Positions 1 through 8,521 of a DNA stretch of 21,934 nt are shown here, one piece after another. The stretch's first letter is position 1. Every line of letters begins with the position of its first letter. The stretch covers positions 8,679 to 30,612 of the forward strand of contig BMAT01002893.1 in assembly GCA_019649035.1 (NCBI GenBank). The letters run 5' to 3'. The stretch is from Elysia marginata (Eukaryota; Mollusca; Gastropoda; Plakobranchidae). The notes under the pieces were generated by a model. That model did no database searches. It saw only the letters and a list, made by a program, of their open reading frames with translations, and was not told the origin of the DNA. Position numbers and translations under genes: made by a program.

Positions 1-2
1 TT

Positions 3-71
3 ATGCTGCGAGTCCAGAATCGTGGTTGGGGGGCGCAGCAGCCTGATTGGGCCGACCCAGCCGCCTCCTAA
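3..71 (+). other. Possible 3' end of an upstream gene (partial)
   Basis: The first 98 bases are much richer in G and C than the DNA that follows. A reading frame open from the window edge ends at a TAA at 69-71, and its last residues (RGWGAQQPDWADPAAS) look like an ordinary protein end. A second frame through the same bases is also open, so the choice is weak. If it is coding, most of the gene lies outside the window. I recognise no family. It could equally be GC-rich spacer related in composition to the repeats at the other end of the window. Confidence 0.2.
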
Positions 72-98
72 AAAGTCTGCTCACCCCCCCTGCTGCTC

Positions 99-461
99 AT
101 GTCGATTCAGGAACAATTGGATGATGATTTGACATATGGACTGAGCAGAATTGACAATTTGTTTTTTGCTCAACTGCGTGAACATTGGACGGGGCTCGTT
201 GAAGCACATGTCCAACAGAGACCATTTGACTTTTGTATGTCTGTTCTGAGGCACATTCTCGTTCATGGGAAATTATACCGCATGATAATGAAAAGCAATG
301 AAATTCCAGATGATGAATGTGTTGATAAGTTTCTCAATGTATACAGCAACGATATCAGAACGATATTTTACGACAATCCCACATATTTTTGTGTATTGAA
401 AGTTACCATCCGTTTGTACATGGAGCAATTGAAAAAACTGAGAATGGATAGGAATCGATAG
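99..461 (+). CDS. Small hypothetical helical protein, 120 aa
   Basis: I do not recognise this protein. It starts at an ATG just after a C-rich tract and runs 120 residues. It is charged, with no signal peptide, membrane segment or cysteine pattern, and looks mainly alpha-helical, with an acidic N-terminus (QEQLDDDL) and a basic end (KKLRMDRNR). A poly(A) signal AATAAA lies at 552-557, about 90 bases past the stop, which supports a plus-strand transcript ending here. It is the only small gene on the plus strand; its neighbours to the right face the other way, so transcription converges over the AT-rich gap that follows. A small nuclear or cytosolic viral accessory protein is possible, but nothing in the sequence shows it. 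Confidence 0.6.
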   Translation: MSIQEQLDDDLTYGLSRIDNLFFAQLREHWTGLVEAHVQQRPFDFCMSVLRHILVHGKLYRMIMKSNEIPDDECVDKFLNVYSNDIRTIFYDNPTYFCVLKVTIRLYMEQLKKLRMDRNR

Positions 462-551
462 AAATGTTCCTTTTTTTTTGGCTGAAATGTTGAAACTGCT
501 ATGATTGAATGAAAATGTACATAAATGGTTTGTTGGTTTTGATGGTACCAA

Positions 552-557
552 AATAAA
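552..557 (+). terminator. Poly(A) signal for the 99-461 gene
   Basis: An AATAAA hexamer lies about 90 bases after the stop of the small plus-strand gene, in T- and A-rich DNA, as expected for RNA polymerase II transcripts. Confidence 0.45.
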
Positions 558-1236
558 GAATTTAAAAAAAACATTATTATTATGTTTTTGTCTTTTTGAC
601 CTGACTGTTCCTCTCCTCTCTCTGGTTTTGAAGCTTTTTGTAACGTTTCTCGTAAAGAAAAGTTCAAGATCTAAGTTTACCAAAACAATAGCTATAGTTT
701 TGATTGATTTATTGAAGGGTAAGCCCAATTCCACTTCAAAGATGCTCTTAGGGCTTGGTCGCACCGTGTCTCGGGAAATAAAAATAATGAAACAAGTTTC
801 TAACCCACTGACGCGAAAGCGTTGGCTTAAAGTCTGTAGTCGACTTTTGGTGTTTTGGTGTTTTTTGTTTGAATCAAATCAGCACATTCTATTTTTTGTC
901 AAGTTGGTTTGACGTCACAGTTTTCATAAAAATATAACAATGAAACAAAGGTTGATTTGATCGTTTTGTTTATTGTAAAGAGAAGCAGTGTTTTTGCATT
1001 GTTTAAATTGTACTGTTAAAGAAAGCAAAAAAATTAGATCAATCATCCTTCCACTCTTTTAAAACGTTAAGGTAAAACAAATTCATTGTATATCTCTTTC
1101 ATTCTTTAAAATATCAAAGCAAAAAAATTTGGATTTTAGCGTGTAAAAAATCGTATTTCCTTTCACTATCAAAAATCATCAAAGCAATGAAAAAATACGT
1201 ATGTCATTTTCTCAAATAAAAAGCGATAATGGTTGA
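558..1236. other. AT-rich intergenic stretch
   Basis: I see no convincing gene here. Frames on both strands overlap each other and have low-complexity composition. Structure includes a small hairpin with a GAAA loop (811-822, ACGC paired with GCGT) and a 14-base direct repeat, AAAGCAAAAAAATT, at 1022-1035 and 1116-1129. A minus-strand AATAAA (969-974) could end the transcript of the gene at 1764-1237. The stretch separates convergent transcription units. Confidence 0.5.
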
Positions 1237-1764
1237 TTAATTAGCTGCTTGTAACTGTTTGCGCATGTCCATGTTCCCAAACTGAAGTTCCAAGAGCTTG
1301 GCTGCGGCTAATATCCGAAAATACATGTGTTTTGTGGCCTCCGGTGACATGCATCTGGCTCCTAAGTCGCAATTGCTTTTGGAGTTCGAACACAGGACGA
1401 TCTCTTGAAACCACGATTCGTACACACTCGTATCGTATGGTCTCAATTTCTCAACCAATGTATCGAGTGTGGGTGGGACGTTTGGTTTGTCTGTGCGGAG
1501 CTGTCGCAAACAATATCTGTAGAATGGAATCATTGGAATGTTCGTGATCGAGCGATCGACATGCAACATTACTTCTTCTTTGCAGGAATTGGATGCTTTG
1601 AACTCACAGTATGGGTAAAATCTGTCGCATAGTTCTCGAACGGCTGTCACAGATTCTTCATTCACTGGTTCGCTGCAGTCATCGTGTTCTATTGTCAGAT
1701 AAAAGAATGCAGCGCCATGTCTGGTATTGAAGAAACAATACGTAATAAACTCACTTGAAATCAT
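1237..1764 (-). CDS. Hypothetical cysteine-containing protein, 175 aa
   Basis: I do not recognise a family. The frame has an ATG start, a TAA stop and 175 residues. Composition is that of a folded soluble protein: nine cysteines spread along the chain (for example CDRFYPYC, SCKEE, CSNSKSNC), an aromatic-rich N-terminal part (FITYCFFNT, AAFFYLTIE) and a helical C-terminus (ILAAAKLLELQFGNMDMRKQLQ). There is no clear signal peptide. The cysteine spacing does not match a RING, BIR or other zinc finger I know. It is followed by AT-rich DNA with a minus-strand AATAAA at 974-969. The locus to the right, on the same strand, ends about 30 bases upstream, so the two may share a transcript. Confidence 0.6.
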   Translation of the reverse strand: MISSEFITYCFFNTRHGAAFFYLTIEHDDCSEPVNEESVTAVRELCDRFYPYCEFKASNSCKEEVMLHVDRSITNIPMIPFYRYCLRQLRTDKPNVPPTLDTLVEKLRPYDTSVYESWFQEIVLCSNSKSNCDLGARCMSPEATKHMYFRILAAAKLLELQFGNMDMRKQLQAAN

Positions 1765-1794
1765 CCCCTGGCAGATGTTGGGTTGATTGTTTGG

Positions 1795-2305
1795 TCATTT
1801 AGTCATTGTTTCATATTGACACAGCATCTTCATTAGTTTTTCAATGGTCGGTAGCGTGAACACGGTGCTTGTTGTGACCCGAATGTGGTGGGTGTTTTTG
1901 GTCATAAGCGGCGTGAAATTGGTCGCAAGCGTAGATTTGTTAGAGTAAAACTCTTTGAAATCGTAACTCATCCAAGTGTCCACAAGCAAGCATTTGTTGA
2001 TGTTGTTATGTCTGTAGACATAAAACGGACAGTGACATACTGGGAACGCCAGCGGCCTTCATCGACCCAATCAACATTCGCGTCGTCTGCTCGATTGCTT
2101 CTTCGAGTTCAGTAAGCGATTGCCAGCGCATTTCCTCTTTGAGAAAATCAGCGTCCAATTTGTCAAGGAAATTAGGGTCTTTCTTCTCAGTGTCATCGGA
2201 TATAGTGTCGTAAATCAGAAACTGCATCAACAAAATCCCGGCGATGAAGAGTATCAACTGGACGAGCATGAGTGCGCGAATCACTTCTCTTGTTGGGGTG
2301 ATCAT
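1795..2305 (-). pseudogene. Small single-pass membrane protein locus, apparently broken
   Basis: The locus begins at an ATG and encodes a short N-terminus followed by one strong hydrophobic segment at about residues 10-30 (LMLVQLILFIAGILLMQFLI). An acidic, helical stretch rich in Asp, Glu and Lys follows (DDTEKKDPNFLDKLDADFL). The arrangement suggests a signal-anchor (type II) membrane protein with its C-terminus outside. A TATA-like ATATAAA lies at 2374-2368, about 63 bases before the ATG, beside an inverted repeat TCAAG/CTTGA at 2380-2395. The coding signal continues towards 1795 but not in one frame, so the locus looks broken, about once. I recognise no family. As part of a virus-like element it is described here only in outline. 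Confidence 0.45.
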
Positions 2306-2367
2306 GATTGTGCTTTGTCATCGAAGGGTGAAGACGACTGCTTGCCTTCCGTAAAAAAGTCACTCCA

Positions 2368-2395
2368 TTTATATGTGAATCAAGTCATTGCTTGA
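2368..2395 (-). promoter_or_regulatory. TATA-like box and inverted repeat before the 2305 locus
   Basis: The minus strand reads ATATAAA at 2374-2368. Just upstream, 2380-2395 forms an inverted repeat with arms TCAAG and CTTGA. CAAG-containing near-palindromes also sit upstream of the glycoprotein genes and of the RING gene, so this may be the same class of element. Confidence 0.35.
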
Positions 2396-2412
2396 TCAAA
2401 GCATAGCGAAAC

Positions 2413-2616
2413 TTATACTTCGTTGTAGCGAAGGTAAACACCAATGTCGCTGTATTTAATTAAAAGGTACATGATCGGTATGACGAAGAATTTGGGTATT
2501 TTCGTTAAGAGGTGGCCTATCATCCAAAAACAAACAGACAAGACGCCGCCTATGATTTGAAATGGAAATAACACAAAGATCGCGATGACACACGCCATAC
2601 AAAAATAGAAAATCAT
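2413..2616 (-). CDS. Small hydrophobic membrane protein, 67 aa
   Basis: This short frame has an ATG start and is nearly all membrane-like. Residues about 2-20 (IFYFCMACVIAIFVLFPFQ) and 22-40 (IGGVLSVCFWMIGHLL) form two hydrophobic spans, with a third weaker one near 43-54 (FFVIPIMYLLI). The C-terminus is short and polar. It would be a two- or three-span protein of a cell or virion membrane. A TATA-like CTATTTGAAC lies at 2672-2663, about 47 bases before the ATG, close to the spacing of other promoters in this window. Small hydrophobic proteins are common in large DNA viruses, and I cannot assign a function. Spacing to its neighbours is about 100 bases on each side. Confidence 0.5.
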   Translation of the reverse strand: MIFYFCMACVIAIFVLFPFQIIGGVLSVCFWMIGHLLTKIPKFFVIPIMYLLIKYSDIGVYLRYNEV

Positions 2617-2708
2617 GATTGTGATTGTCGTGCCCCAAAATACACTTTTTTCTGCCTGTTATGTTCAAATAGTTACGTTCACACGATAGCACAAAATAAA
2701 ATGACAAA

Positions 2709-3114
2709 TTACGAATCCATTTTCTTCTCGTAACACGTACGAACAATCGTTTTCAGCTCTCGGATGATGTGCCGTTCACGAAACGTGTCCAAAGTGAACT
2801 CTCCAGTTCGTCTTTTGTTGATCTCATACATCTGGATGCACAGACGGCAATAGTCTCTTTTATCTTCCACGGATCCGTAGTCCACAACCAGCCGCAGACT
2901 TTCGTTTGATGGTAAATCTATTGTTGGTGGTGCTGGCTTTGGCGCAGGTGGACAATGCGGAACGACTTTTTGTACATCCGCAAATAAAGAAGAGCGTGGT
3001 GCGGGTTGTGATCTATTCAGACGCAAATTTCCCTTTTTTATTCATACTTCTTTTGTTTTTCAACTGATCGTTGTTTCTTGGTAGAAAATCACCCAAAGTC
3101 AGAACCGAAGGCAT
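2709..3114 (-). pseudogene. Hypothetical proline-containing protein locus, apparently broken
   Basis: The likely start is the ATG at 3114. A TATA-like TTATTTAATTT (3166-3156) lies 42 bases before it, the same spacing as in the glycoprotein genes, and the first residues (MPSVLTLGDFLPRNND) read like a real N-terminus. The body of the locus encodes a basic, proline-rich stretch (PPAPKPAPPTIDLP) followed by a helical, charged C-terminus with four spaced cysteines (DYCRLC, RTCYEKK). The coding signal does not stay in one frame, so the locus looks broken, about once. I recognise no family. It is listed in outline only because it belongs to a virus-like element. Confidence 0.4.
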
Positions 3115-3155
3115 TGTGAGATTGCTAACACGAGTAACAGCAAAACGTGAAGCAC

Positions 3156-3167
3156 AAATTAAATAAC
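3156..3167 (-). promoter_or_regulatory. TATA-like promoter element, 42 bases before ATG 3114
   Basis: The minus strand reads GTTATTTAATTT here. The spacing to the ATG matches that of the glycoprotein promoters (41-55 bases), which supports the start chosen for the locus at 3114. Confidence 0.4.
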
Positions 3168-3232
3168 AAGATGTTAACGCGTCATATTCCGCAAAACAAA
3201 CACAAAGTGTGTAAATAGTTTGGTGTGTTGGG

Positions 3233-4533
3233 TTAAATGTTGAACGAGACTTGTTTCTTCTTGGGGTGATTTATTTTGGTAAAGAAGCGAATCCTCACGC
3301 GTCCTTTGATCAGGCGTCTGCACACGGGACATTTAACAAACGAAAAAGAACATTTCGAACAGCTCAAGTGTCCGCATGGAAGGAAGATGACATCAATAAT
3401 GTTGACCATACACAGACAACAGGTAATGCTGTCGCGAATTTGTACCGAATTGTTTAAAAGGGATTGGCACTAGGTTGAGTCGGGAATTTTGTGACTGATC
3501 GTGCTTGTTTTTTGTATGCCAATTTTACGAATGTATCTCAGCAGGTGCACTGCGGTGAGGGTTGTGTTCTCAGCTATGGCTTGTATGACGACCCAGCGGA
3601 ATTTATCATACGGGTAACCCATGTGTATCATTGTTTTTACGGCGCAGGCTGTTACGGGGTTACCAGATGACATATTAAATCCTCCGCGTTCGGAGAGTCT
3701 GAAGTTCAAATTGCGCGTTTCTCTTTCCACCATTTTCATTGTAATTGGAACGATTTGTTTGTCTGCAAGGCGCGCACATACTTCCGCAAATGTAACACCC
3801 TTCATCATATGGACATAAGCACACTGCGGATTGAATCTGGCGTGCTCGATCCAAGGCACGTCGCCGGAAATCCACGTTGTGGTTTCGTCTTTTTACAAAA
3901 AAAACAACACACAGTGTCACCTTTGCCAATGGAAAAAAAACCCGCGTCGACCAAATCTTTTATTTTCACCGATGGGTATTTTGTTTGCCAATCTGACTGA
4001 AACGTGCCAAGTCTACGGTTTTCACAATAAAAATCAGTCAGGTGGTGTGTGGAAGTTATGAATATACCGAAACACAGACGTCTATAGTTATCGGTTGTTG
4101 TTGTGCGCAGGGGTGGTAGGAATATTTGACGCCAGTCTAAATCGTTTGTTGTGCTGTACCATATTGGATCGAACTGTCTGATCACGATTATTTGTCTCAT
4201 GCGTCCTCTTTGGACAATTGTTCTGGTATATGTTGACGTATTTGTTGTGTCTGCAGGATTGCTCTTTGAAGAATTCACCTTGTCGGGTGTTTGTGCATCA
4301 GAGTTGGATCGTTGGTTTGTTGCAAATTCATTCGTGTCTTGTGACGCACATGCATCTTCAGCTTGTTGGGTTGTGTCATTGCTGATATTTTGGGTTTGTG
4401 TTGGCGTCGCAGCATGAGCTTCGGATTCGGGTTGTGGGGTCGATGTTCGTAAGGGTTGGTTGTCTGTTGAGGAGAAAGGCTCGATGTCTCTCTCTGTAGT
4501 TAGCACTGCACGTTCAAGTGTTTCGTTATTCAT
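3233..4533 (-). pseudogene. IAP-like locus with BIR, UBA and RING domains, apparently broken
   Basis: Reading from the ATG at 4533, the locus encodes about 115 residues of Ser/Thr/Asn/Gln-rich low-complexity sequence. One BIR domain follows (about 4020-3815), with the signatures VDAGFFSIGKGDTVCCFFC and WIEHARFNPQC; the zinc ligands CxxC and HxxxxxxC are visible. Next is a UBA-like stretch (about 3655-3520: MGYPYDKFRWVVIQAI), and last a C3HC4 RING (about 3425-3295) with CCLC, LPCGHLSCSKC and KCPVCR. BIR, UBA and RING in this order is the layout of animal XIAP/cIAP-type proteins, which bind caspases or their activators and act as ubiquitin ligases. Malacoherpesviruses and baculoviruses carry IAPs. 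The start overlaps the stop of the RING gene upstream (ATGA), hinting at coupled translation. The locus looks broken, about two breaks. Confidence 0.75.
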
Positions 4534-5168
4534 GATAGGTATGCTTGCACGGTTGCGCGAACTGCTTTTCCACAGTTTCTACATGTTGTGATGCTGTTGT
4601 CGTCGCAATCTTTACAATTAACCAAACATCCACAAGGGAGATGGACAATTGAAGCTGTTTTGATTCTGCATATTTTGCATATCACCAGCTCATTCAGATA
4701 TTGGTTTTCTAGTTGGAGAGCTACTAATTCTTCATCGTCTTCGATCGTATCGGTCATACCACCTACAGCGCCCTCAATTGTCTCTTCTATTGTGTTTGTT
4801 GTTTGATTATCAATGGGATCGGTGTTGTTCATACGGCTGAAACCGGTGATGATTTGCGAACAATCATTTGTCGCCACTGTAGCAAAAAAGTCATTTTGGG
4901 TTTTGATATAATTCTCCGCCAATTGCAGTATTTTGGTCTCGTTAAACTCACAACGCGATAAGAAATGATAAAATTCTGTGCAGTCTCGCGGTTCTTGTTT
5001 GGAGTTCAGCAGGTAAAAGCATTGGTATCCTGTAACAATCAGATTGTCCAAATTATCTCCTTTTGCGTACATGTGCTTCAATGCTCTGGCTGTTGGGGAT
5101 TTGAGAAATCTCTCGCAATCTAATTCTGGAGTGTATAATGGAAGATTAAACGTATCATTGGCCGCCAT
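4530..5168 (-). CDS. RING-finger protein with IAP-type C-terminal RING, 212 aa
   Basis: The last 50 residues form a RING: CKIC, then LPCGCLVNCKDC, then CRNC, ending RATVQAYLS. That ending closely follows the C-terminal RING tail of IAP proteins (typically TVRTFLS), so an E3 ubiquitin ligase role in cytosol is likely. The usual His ligand after CG is a Cys here, and the last ligand pair is CxxC without the usual Pro. No BIR is visible in the N-terminal 150 residues, which are helical (FLKSPTARALKHMYAKGDN) with an acidic Thr-rich linker. I prefer the ATG at 5168 (MAANDTF) over the in-frame ATG at 5222, because a TATATAA at 5244-5238 would place the RNA start about 25-30 bases on, past 5222. The stop TGA overlaps the ATG of the next gene. 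Confidence 0.7.
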   Translation of the reverse strand: MAANDTFNLPLYTPELDCERFLKSPTARALKHMYAKGDNLDNLIVTGYQCFYLLNSKQEPRDCTEFYHFLSRCEFNETKILQLAENYIKTQNDFFATVATNDCSQIITGFSRMNNTDPIDNQTTNTIEETIEGAVGGMTDTIEDDEELVALQLENQYLNELVICKICRIKTASIVHLPCGCLVNCKDCDDNSITTCRNCGKAVRATVQAYLS

Positions 5169-5237
5169 GTCATTCAGGCGTTTAAAGACAAATAATAAAG
5201 TTGTTGAAACTGAAGCCGTCACATGATTGTGTGACTG

Positions 5238-5280
5238 TTATATAGCTGCGTAGAAAAAAAAATAACCCAAGCCTTGTTCC
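5238..5280 (-). promoter_or_regulatory. TATA box and CCAAGCCTTG element before the RING gene
   Basis: The minus strand reads TATATAA at 5244-5238. About 29 bases upstream, 5267-5280 reads CCAAGCCTTGTTCC on the plus strand. The same CAAGCCTTG element occurs at 28-29 or 53 bases from the TATA-like box of each glycoprotein gene, so it may be a shared control site. Confidence 0.45.
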
Positions 5281-5571
5281 ATTCTCCCAATGTGCCGCGT
5301 TTTGTAACGCAGGTGTCCAATATAATTATGTGTATGTGTGTGTAGTTAAATATATCAAGTCTTGGCTTGTTTGTATTGTACCGTCGCGCCACATGAGACA
5401 TAAAAAAATAATGTAAATTAAGCAATAATAAAGTGGTTTTCTTCAGTTTCATTTTTTCACCCATTCATACAACGCACATACAGAACCAAAACAAGAAAGT
5501 AAAAAAAAAACAGTAAGCTTTTAATGATCTGAATACCATGATGTCAATACAATAAACATTTCGATAAGAAC
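5281..5571. other. Intergenic DNA between the RING gene and glycoprotein copy 1
   Basis: I see no convincing gene. An 81-residue minus-strand frame ending at 5219 is low in complexity and covers the RING promoter, so I reject it. A CAAGTCTTGG near-palindrome lies at 5356-5365. Stretches near 5355-5370 and 5460-5515 resemble DNA at 12463-12545, which lies just after copy 4; copies 1 and 4 share their C-terminal module, so their 3' flanks are probably duplicated with it. Confidence 0.35.
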
Positions 5572-8109
5572 TTATCTTAGTGTCATAAGGACACCGGGCA
5601 CGATCAGCGTTATCAGTTCAAAACCAGAAAATGAGTTAGCACTGTTAGTTGTTTTCGCGTTTGATTTCTTGGTTGGTTTCCCGGTTATGTGGTGTGGAAT
5701 TAAAGGCTTGGGTCTGGGTTGTGCGATGTAATCGTTTAAACGTTTCAATGTCGACAAGTCCACACATTGTTTTTTTTTCCTGTGTGAAACCTCCATGTAC
5801 TGTTTTCCGATGGGTTTGATATTATAAGTCAATGATCGCTTCATATATCGGTCATGAGGAACGGCACCGTGATAGATTCGCTTGCCGATATGCGTGTCTA
5901 ATACTATGTGCACCTCGCTCTCCTGCTTGTTGATGTTTTTCTCAATGATCTTAGTCAGCTGCAGCAAAGATTCCACTTCCAGTGTTTCGTTTGATCGAAT
6001 GTACGGAGAACTCATGACACTGTTTTGTTTGTTCTTCAATAATGCAAATTCTGCACACAAAAACGGTTTGCACTCCATATAATGGGTGGTGTTCTTGGGA
6101 TCGATGCGACATCTGACAAGCATCGCCGACATGGGGTGGAAGTGGGTGCAGCAGCGGATTAGCCCAGGGTTCACCAGTCTAATTTCAAATGAGTACTTGT
6201 TACACTCTTTTCGATTGTGGGATAGGTAATAATTATCCTGATCTTTGCACATGCACTCGTAACCAGGGTTGCGGTTGTGACACGTTGTCAGTTTCGGTTC
6301 GCAAGAGTTCAGGTCTTTGTTCTCGCATTCGTCAATGTCTATACACGAATCGGTATTATTGACAACGTTTAAAACGCTACCGCGCGGGCAGCTCTTGGGT
6401 AGCACGCAATGAAACCCCCCGAATGTATTTACGCATGCGATGTGTCCGTACGTATCGTCTTTGCAAGGATTGTTTTGTACGGTGCACTCGTTGATGTCCT
6501 CGCAACCATCACTTGTTTCTGAATATTTGAATCCACTCATGCATACTTTGTTCAGGACGCATTGGTCGCTGAACGTGGTAAATTTTTTTTTCATTTGCAC
6601 TCTAGCTGATCGGGATCCACTAACGAACAGTACTTGTTCGCTCCACATTTTTCTAACCAGTTGCACCTGTCTGCCGGACCCGACAGTGTGCATTGCTGTC
6701 GGTTCGGTATCTTCGCCCTGACGTCTTCATGGCCATATTTGTTCGAGAAGGCAACGCCGTTGCTCGTGACGTATTTGATTTTTGTTAAAATCACGTCTGA
6801 TCTCATCCAAATCGTCACCGCGTTATTGTAACTAAAACAGTACACGATATCGGAAAGGAACGTCCATATCTTCTGTTTTTCATAATCTTGTTTAATTCCG
6901 TCCGGCATGTCTATCGCCTTTGCTGTGTGGGGGGTCATTGAATCAATAATTAGGTTGGTGTGGGGGTAGTTTTGATTGCGGACATGACACTTGATCTGAT
7001 CGGGGAAATCTTGTCACGTCCACGGCCACAATCACATCACCATGTTCGCGACTTACTATGCGAGATCCTGTGTTCGAGCTGTAGCACTGATTAGAATTCG
7101 TTTTTAGCTTCTTGAAATCAGACTCAGATATGTTGAAGTCACTATATTGGTAATAGCCGTAAAGGTGGGGTCTTCGTGATGTAAAGCTGTACGTTGGAAT
7201 TTCATTCTTAACGAAGCGGGTTATTGTCAATTCGAGCGTTCTGTCCTTATTGTGTGTGCACAATTCTTGAGAACCTAACGGTCTGAACGCGTAAACACCG
7301 ATGGAGTGTATCATGTATCCACGTAGTAAATCATCTCTATTGGTGACAGATATGCTGTTATGCTGGTCCTTTTTTGACTGCAGCTTTGAACCGGTACCAT
7401 CCTCTGTTCTGGACAACGTCGCCACCGTGTACAAATAAATGTTAGCGTGAAGGTATTTGTTGTGGTGATTGGAGCCTATGTTGTTGCCATGAAATGTGGT
7501 CATGTATCTTGTGTGTTCATTTCGTGCTACTTCTGTTAATCGGCAATCAACCGGAAGGACGTAATTACCACCATCTCGGTTCATTTGATCCTTGATGCGC
7601 TTGAGCGTTTTGCATACCCCATTGAGGGGGTCTGTCCACCAATGGTAACAGTCTATCGGATTATCGAACGTTATATATGTCCTTCTATTTTTCTTTTTAG
7701 GATTTGATTTGCGAAAGGGTACGAAGCCTACGCTCCAACTTTGTGGTGGTTGATAGGCGAACAGTGAACATGAATACACATTCAGGCTCAAGTCGAATGA
7801 AAACCTTTTGTAATATACGGCGTTTGCGTAACCCATAAGGTTACCGCCTTGTTTGGTTGTGATCTTGGCGTTGGTCACCGAAGCATTGATCTGACCCGTA
7901 TAAAACGCTCTGACACTTGTGGTGGGAAACGTACATGCCAGTTCTGGTGGTGTGTAGACGTCGCGTTCAGCACACAATTTACTGGTTTCATTCAGTACAA
8001 CTGGATCGGATGTGTCGCTGTGCTCACAAAAATCATTCGGGTTGGTTTGCGTGCATTCAACCAACTGGCTGATGAAAAGCACTCCGAGAATGGTTGCGAC
8101 CAACGACAT
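5572..8109 (-). pseudogene. Surface glycoprotein family copy 1 (EGF type), apparently broken
   Basis: The ATG at 8109 opens a signal peptide (MSLVATILGVLFISQLVEC) about 42 bases after a TATA-like box. Parts in order: the family's cysteine-rich ectodomain (with the shared AERDVYTPPELACTFP and VPVDCRL); a six-cysteine EGF-like knot (CTLSGPADRCNWLEKC); two calcium-binding EGF-like repeats (about 6520-6300, DINEC and DIDEC); a cysteine-rich domain shared with copy 4 (about 6190-5720, RCCTHFHPMSAMLVRC); and a hydrophobic tail with no cytoplasmic part (LITLIVPGVLMTL), preceded by small residues, as in GPI-anchored proteins. It would have been secreted or displayed on the cell or virion surface. The copy looks broken, about two breaks. 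No homologue outside this array is recognised; malacoherpesviruses do carry families of membrane glycoproteins. Confidence 0.65.
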
Positions 8110-8150
8110 TTTTGCAATCTGATTATAGCAAAAACATGAATTGTACTCTG

Positions 8151-8168
8151 TTTAAATAATAGTCTTTG
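8151..8168 (-). promoter_or_regulatory. Promoter of glycoprotein copy 1
   Basis: The plus strand reads TTTAAATAATAGTCTTTG, so the coding strand carries CTATTATTTAAA, 42 bases before the ATG at 8109. The same block precedes copy 2 exactly, and shorter forms precede copies 3 and 4. A CAAGCCTTGGTT element follows at 8204-8215, 53 bases further upstream. Confidence 0.6.
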
Positions 8169-8276
8169 CTAAAGTAACCATGCCCTGTAATTGCGTACAG
8201 AAGCAAGCCTTGGTTCATTTACTTCAATGGCGAAGAATGAACAAAGAAACGATATACAAAAAAAGTAAGTTTTATT
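8169..8276 (-). repeat. Duplicated promoter flank, first copy
   Basis: This stretch is clearly similar to 10350-10456. Both contain AAGTAACC, then GCAAGCCTTGGTTCATT, then TTCAATGGC, then an AAC-rich run ending near a TTTATT, which is a minus-strand poly(A) signal for the next gene along. The match shows that the duplicated unit of the array includes promoter and flank, not just the gene. Confidence 0.6.
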
Positions 8277-8347
8277 ATTTACCTGTTGTGCATGCAACAA
8301 AGTGGTTGATGAAAAGCACACCAAGAATGGTTGTGGTATTTTTATGC

Positions 8348-8364
8348 GGGGGGGGGGGGGGGGG
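8348..8364 (+). repeat. Homopolymer run of 17 G
   Basis: Seventeen consecutive Gs sit where the start codon of the remnant fifth glycoprotein copy would lie. Such runs slip easily in replication and sequencing, so the length may vary between molecules or reads. Confidence 0.8.
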
Positions 8365-8393
8365 CAAATGATTTGTTTTGATTTTATAATAGT

Positions 8394-8408
8394 CTTGGTG
8401 AAACCAAG
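8394..8408. promoter_or_regulatory. Inverted repeat CTTGGT-gaa-ACCAAG
   Basis: A perfect 6-base inverted repeat with a 3-base spacer lies just upstream of the TATA relic of the remnant copy. It contains the CCAAG/CTTGG core found upstream of the other array promoters and could be a dimer binding site. Confidence 0.4.
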
Positions 8409-8514
8409 TCTTTGTCTGCTAAAGTTGCGTTTGTTAACTAATCATACAGTTGACAAATACATAAAAAAAACGATAATATAATCATACAAGAGAAGTTACA
8501 AAAAGAAATTACTT

Positions 8515-8520
8515 TTTATT
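8515..8520 (-). terminator. Poly(A) signal of glycoprotein copy 2
   Basis: AATAAA on the minus strand begins two bases after the TAA stop at 8524-8522. Copy 4 has the same hexamer overlapping its stop (12571-12566), a compact arrangement seen in large DNA viruses. Confidence 0.6.
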
Positions 8521-8521
8521 A

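Larger units (their letters stand above)
8271..8408 (-). pseudogene. Remnant of a fifth glycoprotein copy
   Basis: On the minus strand, about 8342-8286 translates to TTILGVLFINHFVACTT, which matches the signal peptides of the intact family members (TTILGVLYISQLVECTT in copy 2). A TATA-like relic (ATTATAAAAT, 8390-8381) lies upstream and a poly(A) signal AATAAA lies at 8276-8271. Only the signal-peptide region is left; the ectodomain is absent and the start region is replaced by a run of 17 Gs on the plus strand (8348-8364). It is a fossil of the array, probably left by unequal exchange. Confidence 0.6.

Noticed and set aside
273-764. 163-residue minus-strand frame
   Set aside because: It runs antisense through the better-supported gene at 99-461 and is low in complexity.
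811-822. Hairpin with GAAA loop, possible small RNA or tRNA fragment
   Set aside because: Only a four-base stem; no cloverleaf or other RNA family could be built around it.
505-912. 135-residue plus-strand frame
   Set aside because: It starts within the 3' untranslated part of the gene at 99-461, spans its poly(A) signal, has biased composition and overlaps a long frame on the other strand.
3251-3473. Short plus-strand frames
   Set aside because: They are antisense to the RING finger, which has an unmistakable ligand pattern on the minus strand.
5219-5464. 81-residue minus-strand frame before the RING gene
   Set aside because: It covers the TATA box and CCAAGCCTTG element of that gene and has a tyrosine/isoleucine-rich, non-protein-like composition.
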